Below are positions 52,301 to 60,000 of a stretch of 60,000 nt of DNA, one piece after another. Source of the DNA: Tubulanus polymorphus. Taxonomy: Eukaryota > Nemertea > Palaeonemertea > Tubulaniformes > Tubulanidae. Every line of letters starts with the position of its first letter. The stretch's first letter is position 1. Both the position numbers and the translations under genes were made by a program. The notes beneath the pieces are model-generated. The model searched no databases. It had not been told where the DNA came from and saw only the letters and a program-made list of their open reading frames with translations. Location of the stretch: contig NC_134033.1 of assembly GCF_964204645.1 (NCBI RefSeq), forward strand, positions 5,492,231 through 5,552,230, in the 5' to 3' direction.

Positions 52301-55300
52301 TTTCCAAAGTTCAAAGGTCCACGTTTTGGAAAAGGTGACAAATCTGCTGTCCTGGATATTGATGTCGATAAAACTGACGATATTGATGGACAGATCCCCA
52401 AGATTGAATTGGAACAGACCGAAACAAGTGTCGAGTTACCAAAGTTCTCTAGTCCTCATACTACCGAAAAGTTGATGGAAATAGGTGAAACCGAAGCCGC
52501 GCCAGATACAAGTGACGACACAAGTGAGGGCAATTCGGACAAAGGTGGTTTTGGATTTGGTATCAAGTTTCCAAAGTTCAAAGTCCCACGTTTTGGTATA
52601 GGTGACAAATCTGCTGACCTAGATATTGATGTTGACAAATCTGACAATATTGATGGACAGATCCCCAAGATTGAATTGGAACAGACCGAAACAAGTGTCG
52701 AGTTACCAAAGTTCTCTAGTTCCCATACTACCGAAAAGTTGATGGAAATGGGTGAAACCGAAACCGCGCAAGATACAAGTGACGACACAAGTGAGGGCAA
52801 TTCGGACAAAGGTGGTTTTGGATTTGGTATCAAGTTTCCAAAGTTCAAAGGCCCACGTTTTGGTAAAGGTGACAAATCTGCTGACCTAGATACTGATTTC
52901 GACAAAACTGAAGATATTGACTTAGAAGATCAGATCCCCAAGATTGAAATGGAGCAGAACGAAAGAAGTGTTGATTTACCGAAGTTCTCTAGTTCTCGTA
53001 CTACTGAAAAGTTGGTGGAGAAGGACGAGACCGAAACCGCACCAGATACAAGTGACGACATAAATGAAGCCAATTCTAAAAAAGGTGGTTTTGGATTTGG
53101 AATCAAGTTCCCAAAGTTCAAAGGTCCACGTTTTGGTAAAGGTGACAAATCTGATGACCTGGATACTGATGTCGACAAAACTGACGATATTGGTGGACAG
53201 ATCCCCAAGATTGAATTGGAACAGACCGAAACAAGTGTCGAGTTACCAAAGTTCTCTAGTTCCCATACTACCGAAAAGTTGATGGAAATGGGTGAAATCG
53301 AAACCGCGCCAGATACAAGTGACGACACAAGTGAGGGCAATTCGGACACAGGTGGTTTTGGATTCGGTATCAAGTTTCCAAAGTTCAAAGGCCCACGTTT
53401 TGGTGAAGGTGACAAATCTGCTGACCTGGATATTGATGTCGACAAAACTGACGATATTGATGGACAGATCCCCAAGATTGAAATGGAACAGACCGAAACA
53501 AGTGTCGAGTTACCAAAGTTCTCTAGTTCCCATACTACCGAAAAGTTGATGGAAATAGGTGAAACCGAAACCGCGCCAGATACAAGTGATGACACAAGTG
53601 AGGGCAATTCGGACAAAGGTGGTTTTGGATTTGGTATCAAGTTTCCAAAGTTCAAAGGCCCACGTTTTGGTAAAGGTGACAAATCTACTGACCTGGATAT
53701 TGATGTCGACAAAACTGACGATATTGATGGACAGATCCCCAAGATTGAATTGGAACAGACCGAAACAAGTGTCGAGTTACCAAAGTTCTCTAGTTCCCAT
53801 ACTACCGAAAAGTTGATGGAAATGGGTGAGACCGAAACCGCGCCAGATACAAGTGACGACACAAGTGAGGGCAATTCGGACAAAGGTGGTTTTGGATTTG
53901 GTATCAAGTTTCCAAAGTTCAAAGGCCCACGTTTTGGTAAAGGTGACAAATCTGCTGACCTGGATATTGATGTCGACAAAACTGACGATATTGATGGACA
54001 GATCCCCAAGATTGAATTGGAACAGACCGAAACAAGTGTCGAGTTACCAAAGTTCTCTAGTTCCCATACTACCGAAAAGTTGATGGAAATGGGTGAGACC
54101 GAAACCGCGCCAGATACAAGTGACGACACAAGTGAGGGCAAATCGGACAAAAGTGGTTTTGGATTTGGTATCAAGTTTCCAAAGTTCAAAGGCCCACGTT
54201 TTGGTAAAGGTGACAAATCTGCTGACCTGGATATTGATGTCGACAAAACTGACGATATTGATGGACAGATCCCTAAGATTGAATTGGAACAGACCGAAAC
54301 AAGTGTCGAGTTACCAAAGTTCTCTAGTTCCCATACTACCGAAAAGTTGATGGAAATGGGTGAGACCGAAACCGCGCCAGATACAAGTGACGACACAAGT
54401 GAAGGCAAATCGGACAAAAGTGGTTTTGGATTTGGTATCAAGTTTCCAAAGTTCAAAGGCCCACGTTTTGGTAAAGGTGACAAATCTGCTGACCTAGATA
54501 CTGATTTTGACAAAACTGAAGATATTGACACAGAAGAACAGATCCCCAAGATTGAACTGGAGCAGAACGAAACAAGTGTTGATTTACCGAAGTTCTCTAG
54601 TTCTCGTACTACTGAAAAGTTGATGGAGAAGGACGAGACCGAAACCGCGCCAGATACAAGTGACGACATAAATGAAGCCAATTCTAAAATAGGTGGTTTT
54701 GGATTTGGAATCAAGTTCCCAAAGTTCAAAGGTCCACGTTTTGGTAAAGGTGACAAATCTGATGACCTGGATACTGATGTCGACAAAACTGACGATATTG
54801 ATGGACAGATCCCCAAGATTGAATTGGAACAGACCGAAACAAGTGTCGAGTTACCAAAGTTCTCTAGTTCTCATACTACCGAAAAGTTGATGGAAATGGG
54901 TGAAACCGAAACCGCGCCAGATACAAGTGACGACACAAGTGAGAGCAATTCGGACAAAGGTGGTTTTGGATTTGGTATCAAGTTTCCAAAGTTCAAAGGC
55001 CCACGTTTTGGTAAAGGTGACAAATCTGCTGACCTGGATATTGATGTCGACAAAACTGACGATATTGATGGACAGATCCCCAAGATTGAATTGGAACAGA
55101 CCGAAACAAGTGTCGAGTTACCAAAGTTCTCTAGTTCCCATACTACCGAAAAGTTGATGGAAATGGGTGAGACCGAAACCGCGCCAGATACAAGTGACGA
55201 CACAAGTGAGGGCAAATCGGACAAAAGTGGTTTTGGATTTGGTATCAAGTTTCCAAAGTTCAAAGGCCCACGTTTTGGTAAAGGTGACAAATCTGCTGAC

Positions 55301-58300
55301 CTGGATATTGATGTTGACAAAACTGACGATATTGATGGACAGATCCCTAAGATTGAATTGGAACAGACCGAAACAAGTGTCGAGTTACCAAAGTTCTCTA
55401 GTCCTCATACTACCGAAAAGTTGATGGAAATAGGTGAAACCGAAACCGCGCCAGATACAAGTGACGACACAAGTGTGGGCAATTCGGACAAAGGTGGTTT
55501 TGAATTTGGATTCAAGTTTCCAAAGTTCAAAGGCCCACGTTTTGGTAAAGGTGACAAATCTGCTGACCTGGATATTGTTGTCGACAAAACTGACGATATT
55601 GATGGACAGATCCCCAAGATTGAATTGGAACAGACCGAAACAAGTGTCGAGTTACCAAAGTTCTCTAGTTCCCATACTACCGAAAAGTTGAAGGAAATGG
55701 ATGAGACCGAAACCGCGCCAGATACAAGTGACGACACAAGTGAGGGCAAATCGGACAAAAGTGGTTTTGGATTTGGTATCAAGTTTCCAAAGTTCAAAGG
55801 CCCACGTTTTGGTAAAGGTGACAAATCTGCTGACCTGGATATTGATGTCGACAAAACTGACGATATTGATGGACAGATCCCTAAGATTGAATTGGAACAG
55901 ACCGAAACAAGTGTCGAGTTACCAAAGTTCTCTAGTTCCCATACTACCGAAAAGTTGATGGAAATGGGTGAGACCGAAACCGCGCCAGATACAAGTGACG
56001 ACACAAGTGAAGGCAAATCGGACAAAAGTGGTTTTGGATTTGGTATCAAGTTTCCAAAGTTCAAAGGCCCACGTTTTGGTAAAGGTGACAAATCTGCTGA
56101 CCTAGATACTGATTTTGACAAAACTGAAGATATTGACACAGAAGAACAGATCCCCAAGATTGAACTGGAGCAGAACGAAACAAGTGTTGATTTACCGAAG
56201 TTCTCTAGTTCTCGTACTACTGAAAAGTTGATGGAGAAGGACGAGACCGAAACCGCGCCAGATACAAGTGACGACATAAATGAAGCCAATTCTAAAATAG
56301 GTGGTTTTGGATTTGGAATCAAGTTCCCAAAGTTCAAAGGTCCACGTTTTGGTAAAGGTGACAAATCTGATGACCTGGATACTGATGTCGACAAAACTGA
56401 CGATATTGATGGACAGATCCCCAAGATTGAATTGGAACAGACCGAAACAAGTGTCGAGTTACCAAAGTTCTCTAGTTCTCATACTACCGAAAAGTTGATG
56501 GAAATGGGTGAAACCGAAACCGCGCCAGATACAAGTGACGACACAAGTGAGAGCAATTCGGACAAAGGTGGTTTTGGATTTGGTATCAAGTTTCCAAAGT
56601 TCAAAGGCCCACGTTTTGGTAAAGGTGACAAATCTGCTGACCTGGATATTGATGTCGACAAAACTGACGATATTGATGGACAGATCCCCAAGATTGAATT
56701 GGAACAGACCGAAACAAGTGTCGAGTTACCAAAGTTCTCTAGTTCCCATACTACCGAAAAGTTGATGGAAATGGGTGAGACCGAAACCGCGCCAGATACA
56801 AGTGACGACACAAGTGAGGGCAAATCGGACAAAAGTGGTTTTGGATTTGGTATCAAGTTTCCAAAGTTCAAAGGCCCACGTTTTGGTAAAGGTGACAAAT
56901 CTGCTGACCTGGATATTGATGTTGACAAAACTGACGATATTGATGGACAGATCCCTAAGATTGAATTGGAACAGACCGAAACAAGTGTCGAGTTACCAAA
57001 GTTCTCTAGTCCTCATACTACCGAAAAGTTGATGGAAATAGGTGAAACCGAAACCGCGCCAGATACAAGTGACGACACAAGTGTGGGCAATTCGGACAAA
57101 GGTGGTTTTGAATTTGGATTCAAGTTTCCAAAGTTCAAAGGCCCACGTTTTGGTAAAGGTGACAAATCTGCTGACCTGGATATTGTTGTCGACAAAACTG
57201 ACGATATTGATGGACAGATCCCCAAGATTGAATTGGAACAGACCGAAACAAGTGTCGAGTTACCAAAGTTCTCTAGTTCCCATACTACCGAAAAGTTGAA
57301 GGAAATGGATGAGACCGAAACCGCGCCTGATACAAGTGACGACACAAGTGAGGGCAATTTGGACAAAGGTGGTTTTGGATTTGGTATCAAGTTTCCAAAG
57401 TTCAAAGGCCCACGTTTTGGTAAAGGTGACAAATCTACTGACCTGGATATTGATGTCGACAAAACTGACGATATTGATGGACAGATCCCCAAGATTGGAT
57501 TGGAACAGACCGAAACAAGTGTCGAGTTACCAAAGTTCTCTAGTCCTCATACTACCGAAAAGTTGATGGAAATAGGTGAAACCGAAACCGCGCCAGATAC
57601 AAGTGACGACACAAGTGTGGGCAATTCGGACAAAGGTGGTTTTGAATTTGGATTCAAGTTTCCAAAGTTCAAAGGCCCACGTTTTGGTAAAGGTGACAAA
57701 TCTGCTGACCTGGATATTGTTGTCGACAAAACTGACGATATTGATGGACAGATCCCCAAGATTGAATTGGAACAGACCGAAACAAGTGTCGAGTTACCAA
57801 AGTTCTCTAGTTCTCATACTACCGAAAAGTTGATGGAAATGGGTGAAACCGAAACCGCGCCAGATACAAGTGACGACACAAGTGAAGGCAATTCGGACAA
57901 AGGTGGTTTTGGATTTGGTTTCAAGTTTCCAAAGTTCAAAGGTCCACGTTTTGGTAAAGGTGACAAATCTGCTGACCTAGATACTGATATTGACAAAACT
58001 GAAGATATTGACATAGAAGATCAGATCCCCAAGATTGAAATGGAGCAGAATGAAACAAGTGTTGACTTACCGATGTTCTCTAGTTCTCGTACTACTGAAA
58101 AGTTGGTGGAGAAGGACGAGACCGAAACCCCGCCAGATACAATTGACGTCATAGATAAAGCCAATTCTAAAAAAGGTGGTTTTGGATTTGGTATCAAGTT
58201 TCCAAAGTTCAAAGGTCCACGTTTTGGTAAAGGTGACAAATCTGCTGACCTGGATACTGATGTCGACAAACCTGACGATATTGATGTACAGATCCCCAAG

Positions 58301-60000
58301 ATTGAATTGGAACAGACCGAAACAAGTGTCGTGTTACCAAAGTTCTCTAGTTCCCATAGTACCGAAAAGTTGATGGAAATGGGTGAAACCGAAACCGCGC
58401 CAGATACAAGTGACGACACAAGTGAGGTCAATTCGGACAAAGGTGGTTTTAAATTTGGTATCAAGTTTCCAAAGTTCAAAGGTCCACGTTTTGGTAAAGT
58501 TGACAAATCTGCTGACCTAGATACTGATATTGACAAAACTGAAGATATTGACATAGAAGATCAGATCCCCAAGATTGAAATGGAGCAGAACGAAACAAAA
58601 GTTGAGTTACCGAAGTTCTCTAGTTCTCGTACTACTGAAAAGTTGATGGAGAAGGACGAGACCGAAACCGCGCCAGATACAAGTGACGACATGAATAAAG
58701 CCAATTCTAAAAAAGTCGGTTTTGGATTTGGAATCAAGTTCCCAAAGTTCAAAGGCCCACGTTTTGGTAAAGGTGACAAATCTGATGACCTAGATCCTGA
58801 TGAAGTTAAAACTGAAGGTATTGATAAAGATGGAAAGATCTCTGAGATTGAATTTCAGCAGCCGGAAACAAGTGTTGAATTACCCAAGTTCGCTAGTTCT
58901 CATACTACTGACAAGTTGATGGAAATGGATGTGACTGAAACCGCACCAGATACAAATGACGACACAACGGAAGAAGGCAAATATGACAAATCTGAAAAAG
59001 GTGGTTTTGGATTTGGCTTTAAGTTCCCAAAATTCAAAGGTCCACGTTTTGGCCGCGTTAGCAAATCTGGTGACCTAGATACTGATTTGGTTATGACCGA
59101 AAGTACAGAAATCGAAGAAGAAATTCCTAAGATTGAATTGAAACACAGCGAAACAAGTGTTGAATTACCAAAGTTCTCTAGTTCGCGTACTACTGACAGG
59201 CTGATGGACATGGAGAAGACCGAATCCACTTCAGATGTAGGTGATTTAGGTTTTGGTATAAAATTGCCGCGTTTCGGTCTTGGTGATAAAAAGGTTGAAA
59301 TAGCCGATATCGACGGTGAATCGAATAAATCTAATTCGTTCCTGGGGAAAGCTAAAAATGCTTTAACGCATGAACCGAAAAGCATCGTTTATACTCCTGA
59401 GGGGACAAGCGAACCGGAAAGTGAACTATCTGTTCAGAATCCGTTTTACGATGAAATCGCCGTCGATCGCGTGGAAGAGGCAGCGGTACAATCAAAATCG
59501 ATCATCCAAATGGTCAAGCAAAGATTTTCACCCGATTCCAGCGGTAAGTTCGACCAGACTACGACCGTTAAATCTGCGCAATTCGAGGACGCTAGCCCCG
59601 TCAATAAAACTGCCAAAGCTGAAAACTTCCTACAAAAAGTCAAAAATGTTTTCGCCTCCGATTCAGATGAGGTTAATTCCGATGAAGTGGTCGTCGAAAG
59701 GATAACGGCAACTGAGAGCATGGCGCCTCGGAGATTCGACGACAACGTCATAGAATTCATGGCTGCATTCGATTCCTGTGAAGTAGCGCGGGACGAAAGC
59801 GATCGAGGAATTTCGAAAACTATACATTCTTCTGGTAATTGGTCAAACAGAAACGAGCCCGACCCGCTGATATTGGACGATTATCAGTTGAGAATGTCCC
59901 GAGCGGACGACCCGATTATAGTCACTGGTACAGTAACTAATAAGGTTGAAACGTTACCCGATTTCGGAAACGATTTTGATTACAGCGGCGATTTCAACAC
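25261..60000 (+). CDS. Plakin-family giant cytolinker with AHNAK-like repeats (gene model, 3' incomplete)
   Basis: Sixteen exons: 25261-25320, 26445-26510, 26912-27013, 30041-30106, 31181-31315, 31641-31865, 32224-32370, 32788-32850, 33603-33694, 33956-34064, 34687-34858, 35322-35398, 36248-36369, 37036-37198, 37563-37628 and 38351 onwards. All junctions are AG/GT and all phases join; the first 15 total 555 codons. Residues about 99-255 match the spectrin-repeat part of plakins (WSWVIRL...NAANYHQF) and about 255-308 the atypical plakin SH3 (WKVKTSDGNSGLVP, then LIPPPDTEAI). Plakins link cytoskeletal filaments to junctions and cortex. The remaining 7,200-plus residues are one exon of repeats unlike the coiled-coil rod and plakin repeats of vertebrate members. 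No actin-binding CH domains are seen. The plakin domain is firm for exons from 31181 on. The three first exons rest on splice signals and phase only. The stop codon lies beyond the window. Confidence 0.85.
25735..26290 (+). repeat. 47-bp minisatellite, about 12 copies (intronic)
   Basis: The unit is ATTGAGCTTAGACTGGTCTT then AAGTTGTTAGATTGGCTATA and GAACCAA. AGACTGGTCT and AGACCGGTCT variants are self-complementary. It fills most of the intron between the first two modelled exons. Confidence 0.9.
26445..26510 (+). CDS. Plakin gene, exon 2 (putative)
   Basis: A 66-nt phase-0 exon after a pyrimidine-rich acceptor (TTTGTTTTTCTGTTC..ATCAG) and before GTAAGT. It reads VCDRSVTDRPVCNRP then KNRNMER, basic and without recognisable homology. 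Support is from strong splice signals and phase. Confidence 0.5.
26912..27013 (+). CDS. Plakin gene, exon 3 (putative helix)
   Basis: A 102-nt phase-0 exon between CTTTTTTGTTTGTGCAG and GTAAGT. It reads HLADCFHHSFRIHDDQ.. to ..YQSEYLTKIDNI, amphipathic and compatible with a spectrin-repeat helix near the N-terminus of a plakin domain. The other two frames make less sense as protein. Confidence 0.55.
27050..27450 (+). repeat. 39-bp minisatellite, array 3 of 3 (intronic)
   Basis: About ten units of the CCCAGTTCCACAGTTGTGTG family, starting some 35 bp after the donor of exon 3. A plus-strand frame of 143 codons passes through it (DPVPQLRGFNLT-like), but this follows from the 39-bp period. Confidence 0.88.
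27451..28540. other. Intron sequence
   Basis: No exon I can defend. A GC-richer patch at 28180-28330 has open frames on both strands, and a segment ending at a possible GTAAGA (28279) would finish in phase 2, which does not fit the phase-0 exon at 30041. I leave it unassigned. Confidence 0.3.
28540..28705 (+). repeat. Short tandem repeat with CCTATGGCATTGTTA core
   Basis: About seven degenerate copies of CTATGGCATTGTTACC, roughly 20-25 bp apart, within the intron. Confidence 0.7.
29052..29232 (-). mobile_element. tRNA-derived SINE (copy 1, intronic)
   Basis: On the minus strand a tRNA-like head carries A-box-like TGGGTGAGCGGG and B-box GGTTCGAACCC. A body follows with CCACCCAGGAG and AATGGG, ending in CTCCCCAGGGAGAGATGACT. 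Its structure and sequence match the element at 30835-31040. Confidence 0.7.
29240..30040. other. Intron sequence
   Basis: AT-rich. A 93-codon frame at 29402-29683 is open but has no matched splice sites in a usable phase and no recognisable domain. Confidence 0.35.
30041..30106 (+). CDS. Plakin gene, exon 4
   Basis: A 66-nt phase-0 exon (SAPEGSNKQQICSVG then KLEEGSK) between CTATTTTCAAG and GTGAGT. It is charged and could be a linker before the spectrin helices of the next exon. Confidence 0.65.
30835..31040 (-). mobile_element. tRNA-derived SINE (copy 2, intronic)
   Basis: The minus strand begins GGAGCGGTGTGGCCGGGTGG (A-box region) and has GTGGGTTCGAAC (B box). The body has GGGCAAGACTCTTAACC, CCACCCAGGAG and AATGGGTACC, and ends with CTCAGGGAGAGATGACTGAT. 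It shares both ends with copy 1, differing by small indels. Confidence 0.75.
31181..31315 (+). CDS. Plakin gene, exon 5 (spectrin-repeat helix)
   Basis: A 135-nt phase-0 exon (DLAHRYDSRSVTLSQIHKDN.. to ..TTIEKLVAT). Both other frames contain stops. The IEKLVAT end leads into the conserved W..W helix of the next exon, as in plakins. Splice signals are TTTTAAAG and GTTAGT. Confidence 0.78.
31506..31610 (+). repeat. (ATGT)n microsatellite in intron
   Basis: TATGTATGTACAT-type repeats of about 100 bp, ending just 30 bp before the exon 6 acceptor. Confidence 0.85.
31641..31865 (+). CDS. Plakin gene, exon 6 (spectrin repeat)
   Basis: A 225-nt phase-0 exon. Its GAWSWVIRLHDATGVHLRNA followed by ANYHQFYMNADQYGKCLN follows the pattern of the plakin spectrin repeat just before the SH3 domain (W..yL.L....E.H......Y..F..D...). 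This is the clearest spectrin-type match in the gene. The donor is AAG|GTATAG. Confidence 0.9.
32224..32370 (+). CDS. Plakin gene, exon 7 (helix leading into SH3)
   Basis: A 147-nt phase-0 exon after a TTGCAG acceptor. A long helix (LYQTKIVELLELSHSIVPV) is followed by KEPLPVRAMVAFKGTN, the first strand of the plakin SH3, which in plakins is inserted within a spectrin repeat. The donor is GTAAGT. Confidence 0.9.
32788..32850 (+). CDS. Plakin gene, exon 8 (SH3 core)
   Basis: A 63-nt phase-0 exon (VEFREGEDLLLLDNSN then PEMWK) between TTCTGTTCTAG and GTAAGG. It corresponds to the RT-loop end and n-Src region, with the LLDNSN..WK pattern typical of plakin SH3 domains. Confidence 0.9.
33329..33427. 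mobile_element. Palindromic MITE-like element (copy 2, intronic)
   Basis: GGTCCGCTTTAATAGACTGG with CATTAGCTTCAACCCGGGG is mirrored by TCCCCGGGTTAAAGAAAATA and CCAGTCTCTAAAACTGACCC. It is almost a complete hairpin of about 100 bp, and related to the element at 22342-22425. Confidence 0.65.
33603..33694 (+). CDS. Plakin gene, exon 9 (SH3 end)
   Basis: A 92-nt exon starting in phase 0 and ending after two codon bases (TTATCATTCAG / GTTAGT). It reads VKTSDGNSGLVPAPVVLIPP then PDTEAIQAVF. The GLVPxxxVLIPPP pattern is a hallmark of plakin SH3 domains. Confidence 0.92.
33956..34064 (+). CDS. Plakin gene, exon 10 (post-SH3 helix)
   Basis: A 109-nt exon that completes the split Arg codon and reads SLVQLLGHWSLAVKILCAKC.. 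to ..DWKINQ. The W and L pattern matches the resumed spectrin repeat after the SH3, where plakins have a LW.. helix. The donor is CAG|GTACGA. Confidence 0.85.
34687..34858 (+). CDS. Plakin gene, exon 11
   Basis: A 172-nt exon between CCTTTTCAG and GTAATT, phase 0 to phase 1. It reads ERILKALPNNSKTEISTVL.. to ..VKSVSNTLTERSTTR. It is helix-compatible with a Ser/Thr-rich linker. No specific homology recognised. Confidence 0.8.
35322..35398 (+). CDS. Plakin gene, exon 12
   Basis: A 77-nt exon, phase 1 to phase 0, between TTTCGACAG and GTAAGT. It reads AANDAEVSTLNEHGMIIRDL then LLLWR, a helix compatible with a spectrin repeat. Confidence 0.8.
35520..35720. mobile_element. Possible SINE-like repeat (intronic)
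   Basis: On the minus strand GCGCAGTGGTCGAGTGGTTT resembles a tRNA-Leu/Ser A-box region. Next to it, 35581-35606 forms a perfect 9-bp hairpin (CCAGGGTTT..AAACCCTGG) around GGGTTCA. Ends are not defined. Confidence 0.35.
36248..36369 (+). CDS. Plakin gene, exon 13
   Basis: A 122-nt exon, phase 0 to phase 2, between ACTTTGTAG and GTAAGG. It reads DVVGGFERYNLLTQLSRWPE then FMLMPEGWENYSWSSMETII. Rich in Trp and Tyr. The split Thr codon is completed by the next exon. Confidence 0.8.
37036..37198 (+). CDS. Plakin gene, exon 14 (end of plakin domain, acidic linker)
   Basis: A 163-nt exon after GACATTTTCAG, ending GAG|GTATGT in phase 0. KWREEFFRNMN ends the structured part. It is followed by an acidic, disordered stretch (DQTDSNDGADGSSQDIVEET). 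Confidence 0.82.
37308..37440 (+). repeat. 109-bp repeat remnant (intronic)
   Basis: AAAAGTCTAATGTCCGGTCT and GTAGTTCATTATCAATTAAA match the array at 23620-24062, with a second degenerate half copy (GAATGTCTAATG) following. Confidence 0.65.
37563..37628 (+). CDS. Plakin gene, exon 15
   Basis: A 66-nt phase-0 exon (ATETKEEADAEAVMKA then SHEQKQ) between GGTTATCTCAG and GTAACA. Both other frames have stops. Acidic, helical linker. Confidence 0.8.
38351..60000 (+). CDS. Plakin gene, giant repeat exon 16 (continues past the window)
   Basis: The frame is open from the TTTTCTTTTTCATCTAG acceptor to the last base, 21,650 nt or over 7,200 codons, in the phase left by exon 15. Order: basic Ser/Pro linker (about 38400-38600, KKKSPLPQRKKK), acidic unique region, a Tyr-rich island (38970-39310), helix-motif modules (39720-44400), WLDDEKKFID modules (44490-46800), the 89-residue array (46800-59220), and a unique C-terminus. 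Composition is rich in Lys, Asp, Glu, Ser, Thr and Pro, with Phe-spaced strands. Most is probably disordered or short beta segments. Cys is rare. A single giant coding exon with strand-like KxPKFK repeats recalls AHNAK and periaxin, but I cannot claim homology. Near-identity at the DNA level shows recent array growth. No stop is reached. Confidence 0.93.
39720..44400 (+). repeat. Helix-motif modules in the giant exon (about 13 copies)
   Basis: A basic helix-like motif of the form KS(I/F)VQ(Q/K)IK(D/E)KLTPNQKD recurs about 13 times (for example near 39729, 40450, 40810, 41080, 41610, 42130, 43050 and 43860). It is followed by an acidic VENEDSEK segment, an IPKVELVKTES strand and, in some modules, KGGFGFDLKLPKFNAPKFGR. 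The last part is the probable ancestor of the 89-residue units. Module lengths vary from about 80 to 180 residues. Confidence 0.85.
44492..46795 (+). repeat. PYWLDDEKKFID modules in the giant exon (8 copies)
   Basis: Copies of LPYWLDDEKKFIDSI or close variants start at about 44492, 44735, 44978, 45221, 45818, 46082, 46520 and 46769. The first four are spaced exactly 243 bp (81 codons) apart. Each is followed in most cases by PVEIVEEIGKS and a Ser/Pro linker. This is the only Trp-containing repeated motif in the exon. Confidence 0.88.
46800..59225 (+). repeat. 89-residue (267-bp) coding tandem array, about 46 units
   Basis: Each unit reads, in order, GGFGFGIKFPKFKGPRFGKG, DKSADLDIDVDKTDD, IDGQIPKIELEQTETS, VELPKFSSSHTTEKLM and EMGETETAPDTSDDTSEGNS. 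Most units are exactly 267 bp. A second type, six bases longer, has DLEDQIPKIEMEQNETSVD and SRTTEKLVEKDE with DDINEANSKK. Units in the middle are nearly identical at DNA level, and those at both ends are more diverged. The open minus-strand frames of up to 628 codons here are shadows of this array. Confidence 0.95.
59226..60000 (+). other. Unique C-terminal region of the giant exon
   Basis: After a degenerate last unit (LGFGIKLPRFGLGDKK) the frame becomes non-repetitive. The helix motif of the upstream modules appears again as KSIIQMVKQRFSPDS (about 59497) and NFLQKVKNVFASDSDE (about 59621). The end of the window (DPLILDDYQLRMSRADDP onwards) is acidic and still open. Confidence 0.8.

Noticed and set aside
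52930-54816. 628-codon minus-strand open frame (and similar frames of 428, 339 and 181 codons) across the array
   Set aside because: They are exact shadows of the plus-strand 89-residue repeats. The reverse frame happens to lack stops in the unit, so it stays open as long as the array is uniform.
47121-58373. Repeated 85-codon plus-strand frames (MKPKPRQIQVTTQVRA type)
   Set aside because: They lie one frame off the giant exon and end at the same place in each unit. They are by-products of the 267-bp period.

Overview
The window looks like nuclear DNA of an invertebrate animal. It has intron-split genes with GT-AG splice sites, a decayed BEL/Pao LTR retrotransposon, tRNA-headed SINEs, palindromic MITEs and many dispersed minisatellites in AT-rich DNA. 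I cannot name the species. The repeat content would suit a lophotrochozoan such as a mollusc, but that is a guess.

Layout. 1-3450: an 85-bp satellite interrupted by a minus-strand, internally deleted BEL/Pao element (441-2666), then simple ATC/ACC-rich and CAGTC-type tandem repeats. 3766-4884: an intronless class A GPCR gene. 4885-25100: no gene I can support. This stretch holds a foldback element (5593-6333), a 40-bp minisatellite carried in opposite orientations by two copies of one mobile sequence (6831-7470 and 16695-17150), a hAT-like non-autonomous element (9780-10623), 39-, 57-, 84- and 109-bp arrays, several small inverted-repeat elements and a TA microsatellite.

25261-60000 (running off the right edge): one plus-strand gene encoding a plakin-family cytolinker. 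I reconstruct 15 small exons whose phases all join correctly (1665 nt, 555 codons). They carry spectrin-type helices and the atypical plakin SH3 domain. They are followed by a single giant exon, 38351 to beyond 60000, open for over 21.6 kb. The exon encodes, in order, a basic Ser-Pro-rich linker, a small island with a duplicated Tyr-rich motif, about 13 modules with a helix-like KSIVQKIKDKLTP motif and KLPKFNAPKFG strands, eight copies of a PYWLDDEKKFID motif, and about 46 near-identical 89-residue repeats (267 bp) centred on FGFGIKFPKFKGPRFGKGDK. A unique C-terminal part then repeats the helix-like motif twice more.

The most interesting item is this last gene. It joins a plakin domain to a giant-exon repeat region that resembles AHNAK/periaxin in style (alternating Lys/Phe/Pro strands with acidic linkers). 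I know of no described protein with this combination. The repeat array also carries higher-order duplications of 1608 and 2955 bp, which implies recent expansion. A reasonable reading is a very large, elastic or scaffold-like cytoskeletal linker, anchored through its plakin domain at junctions or the cell cortex. The function is inference.
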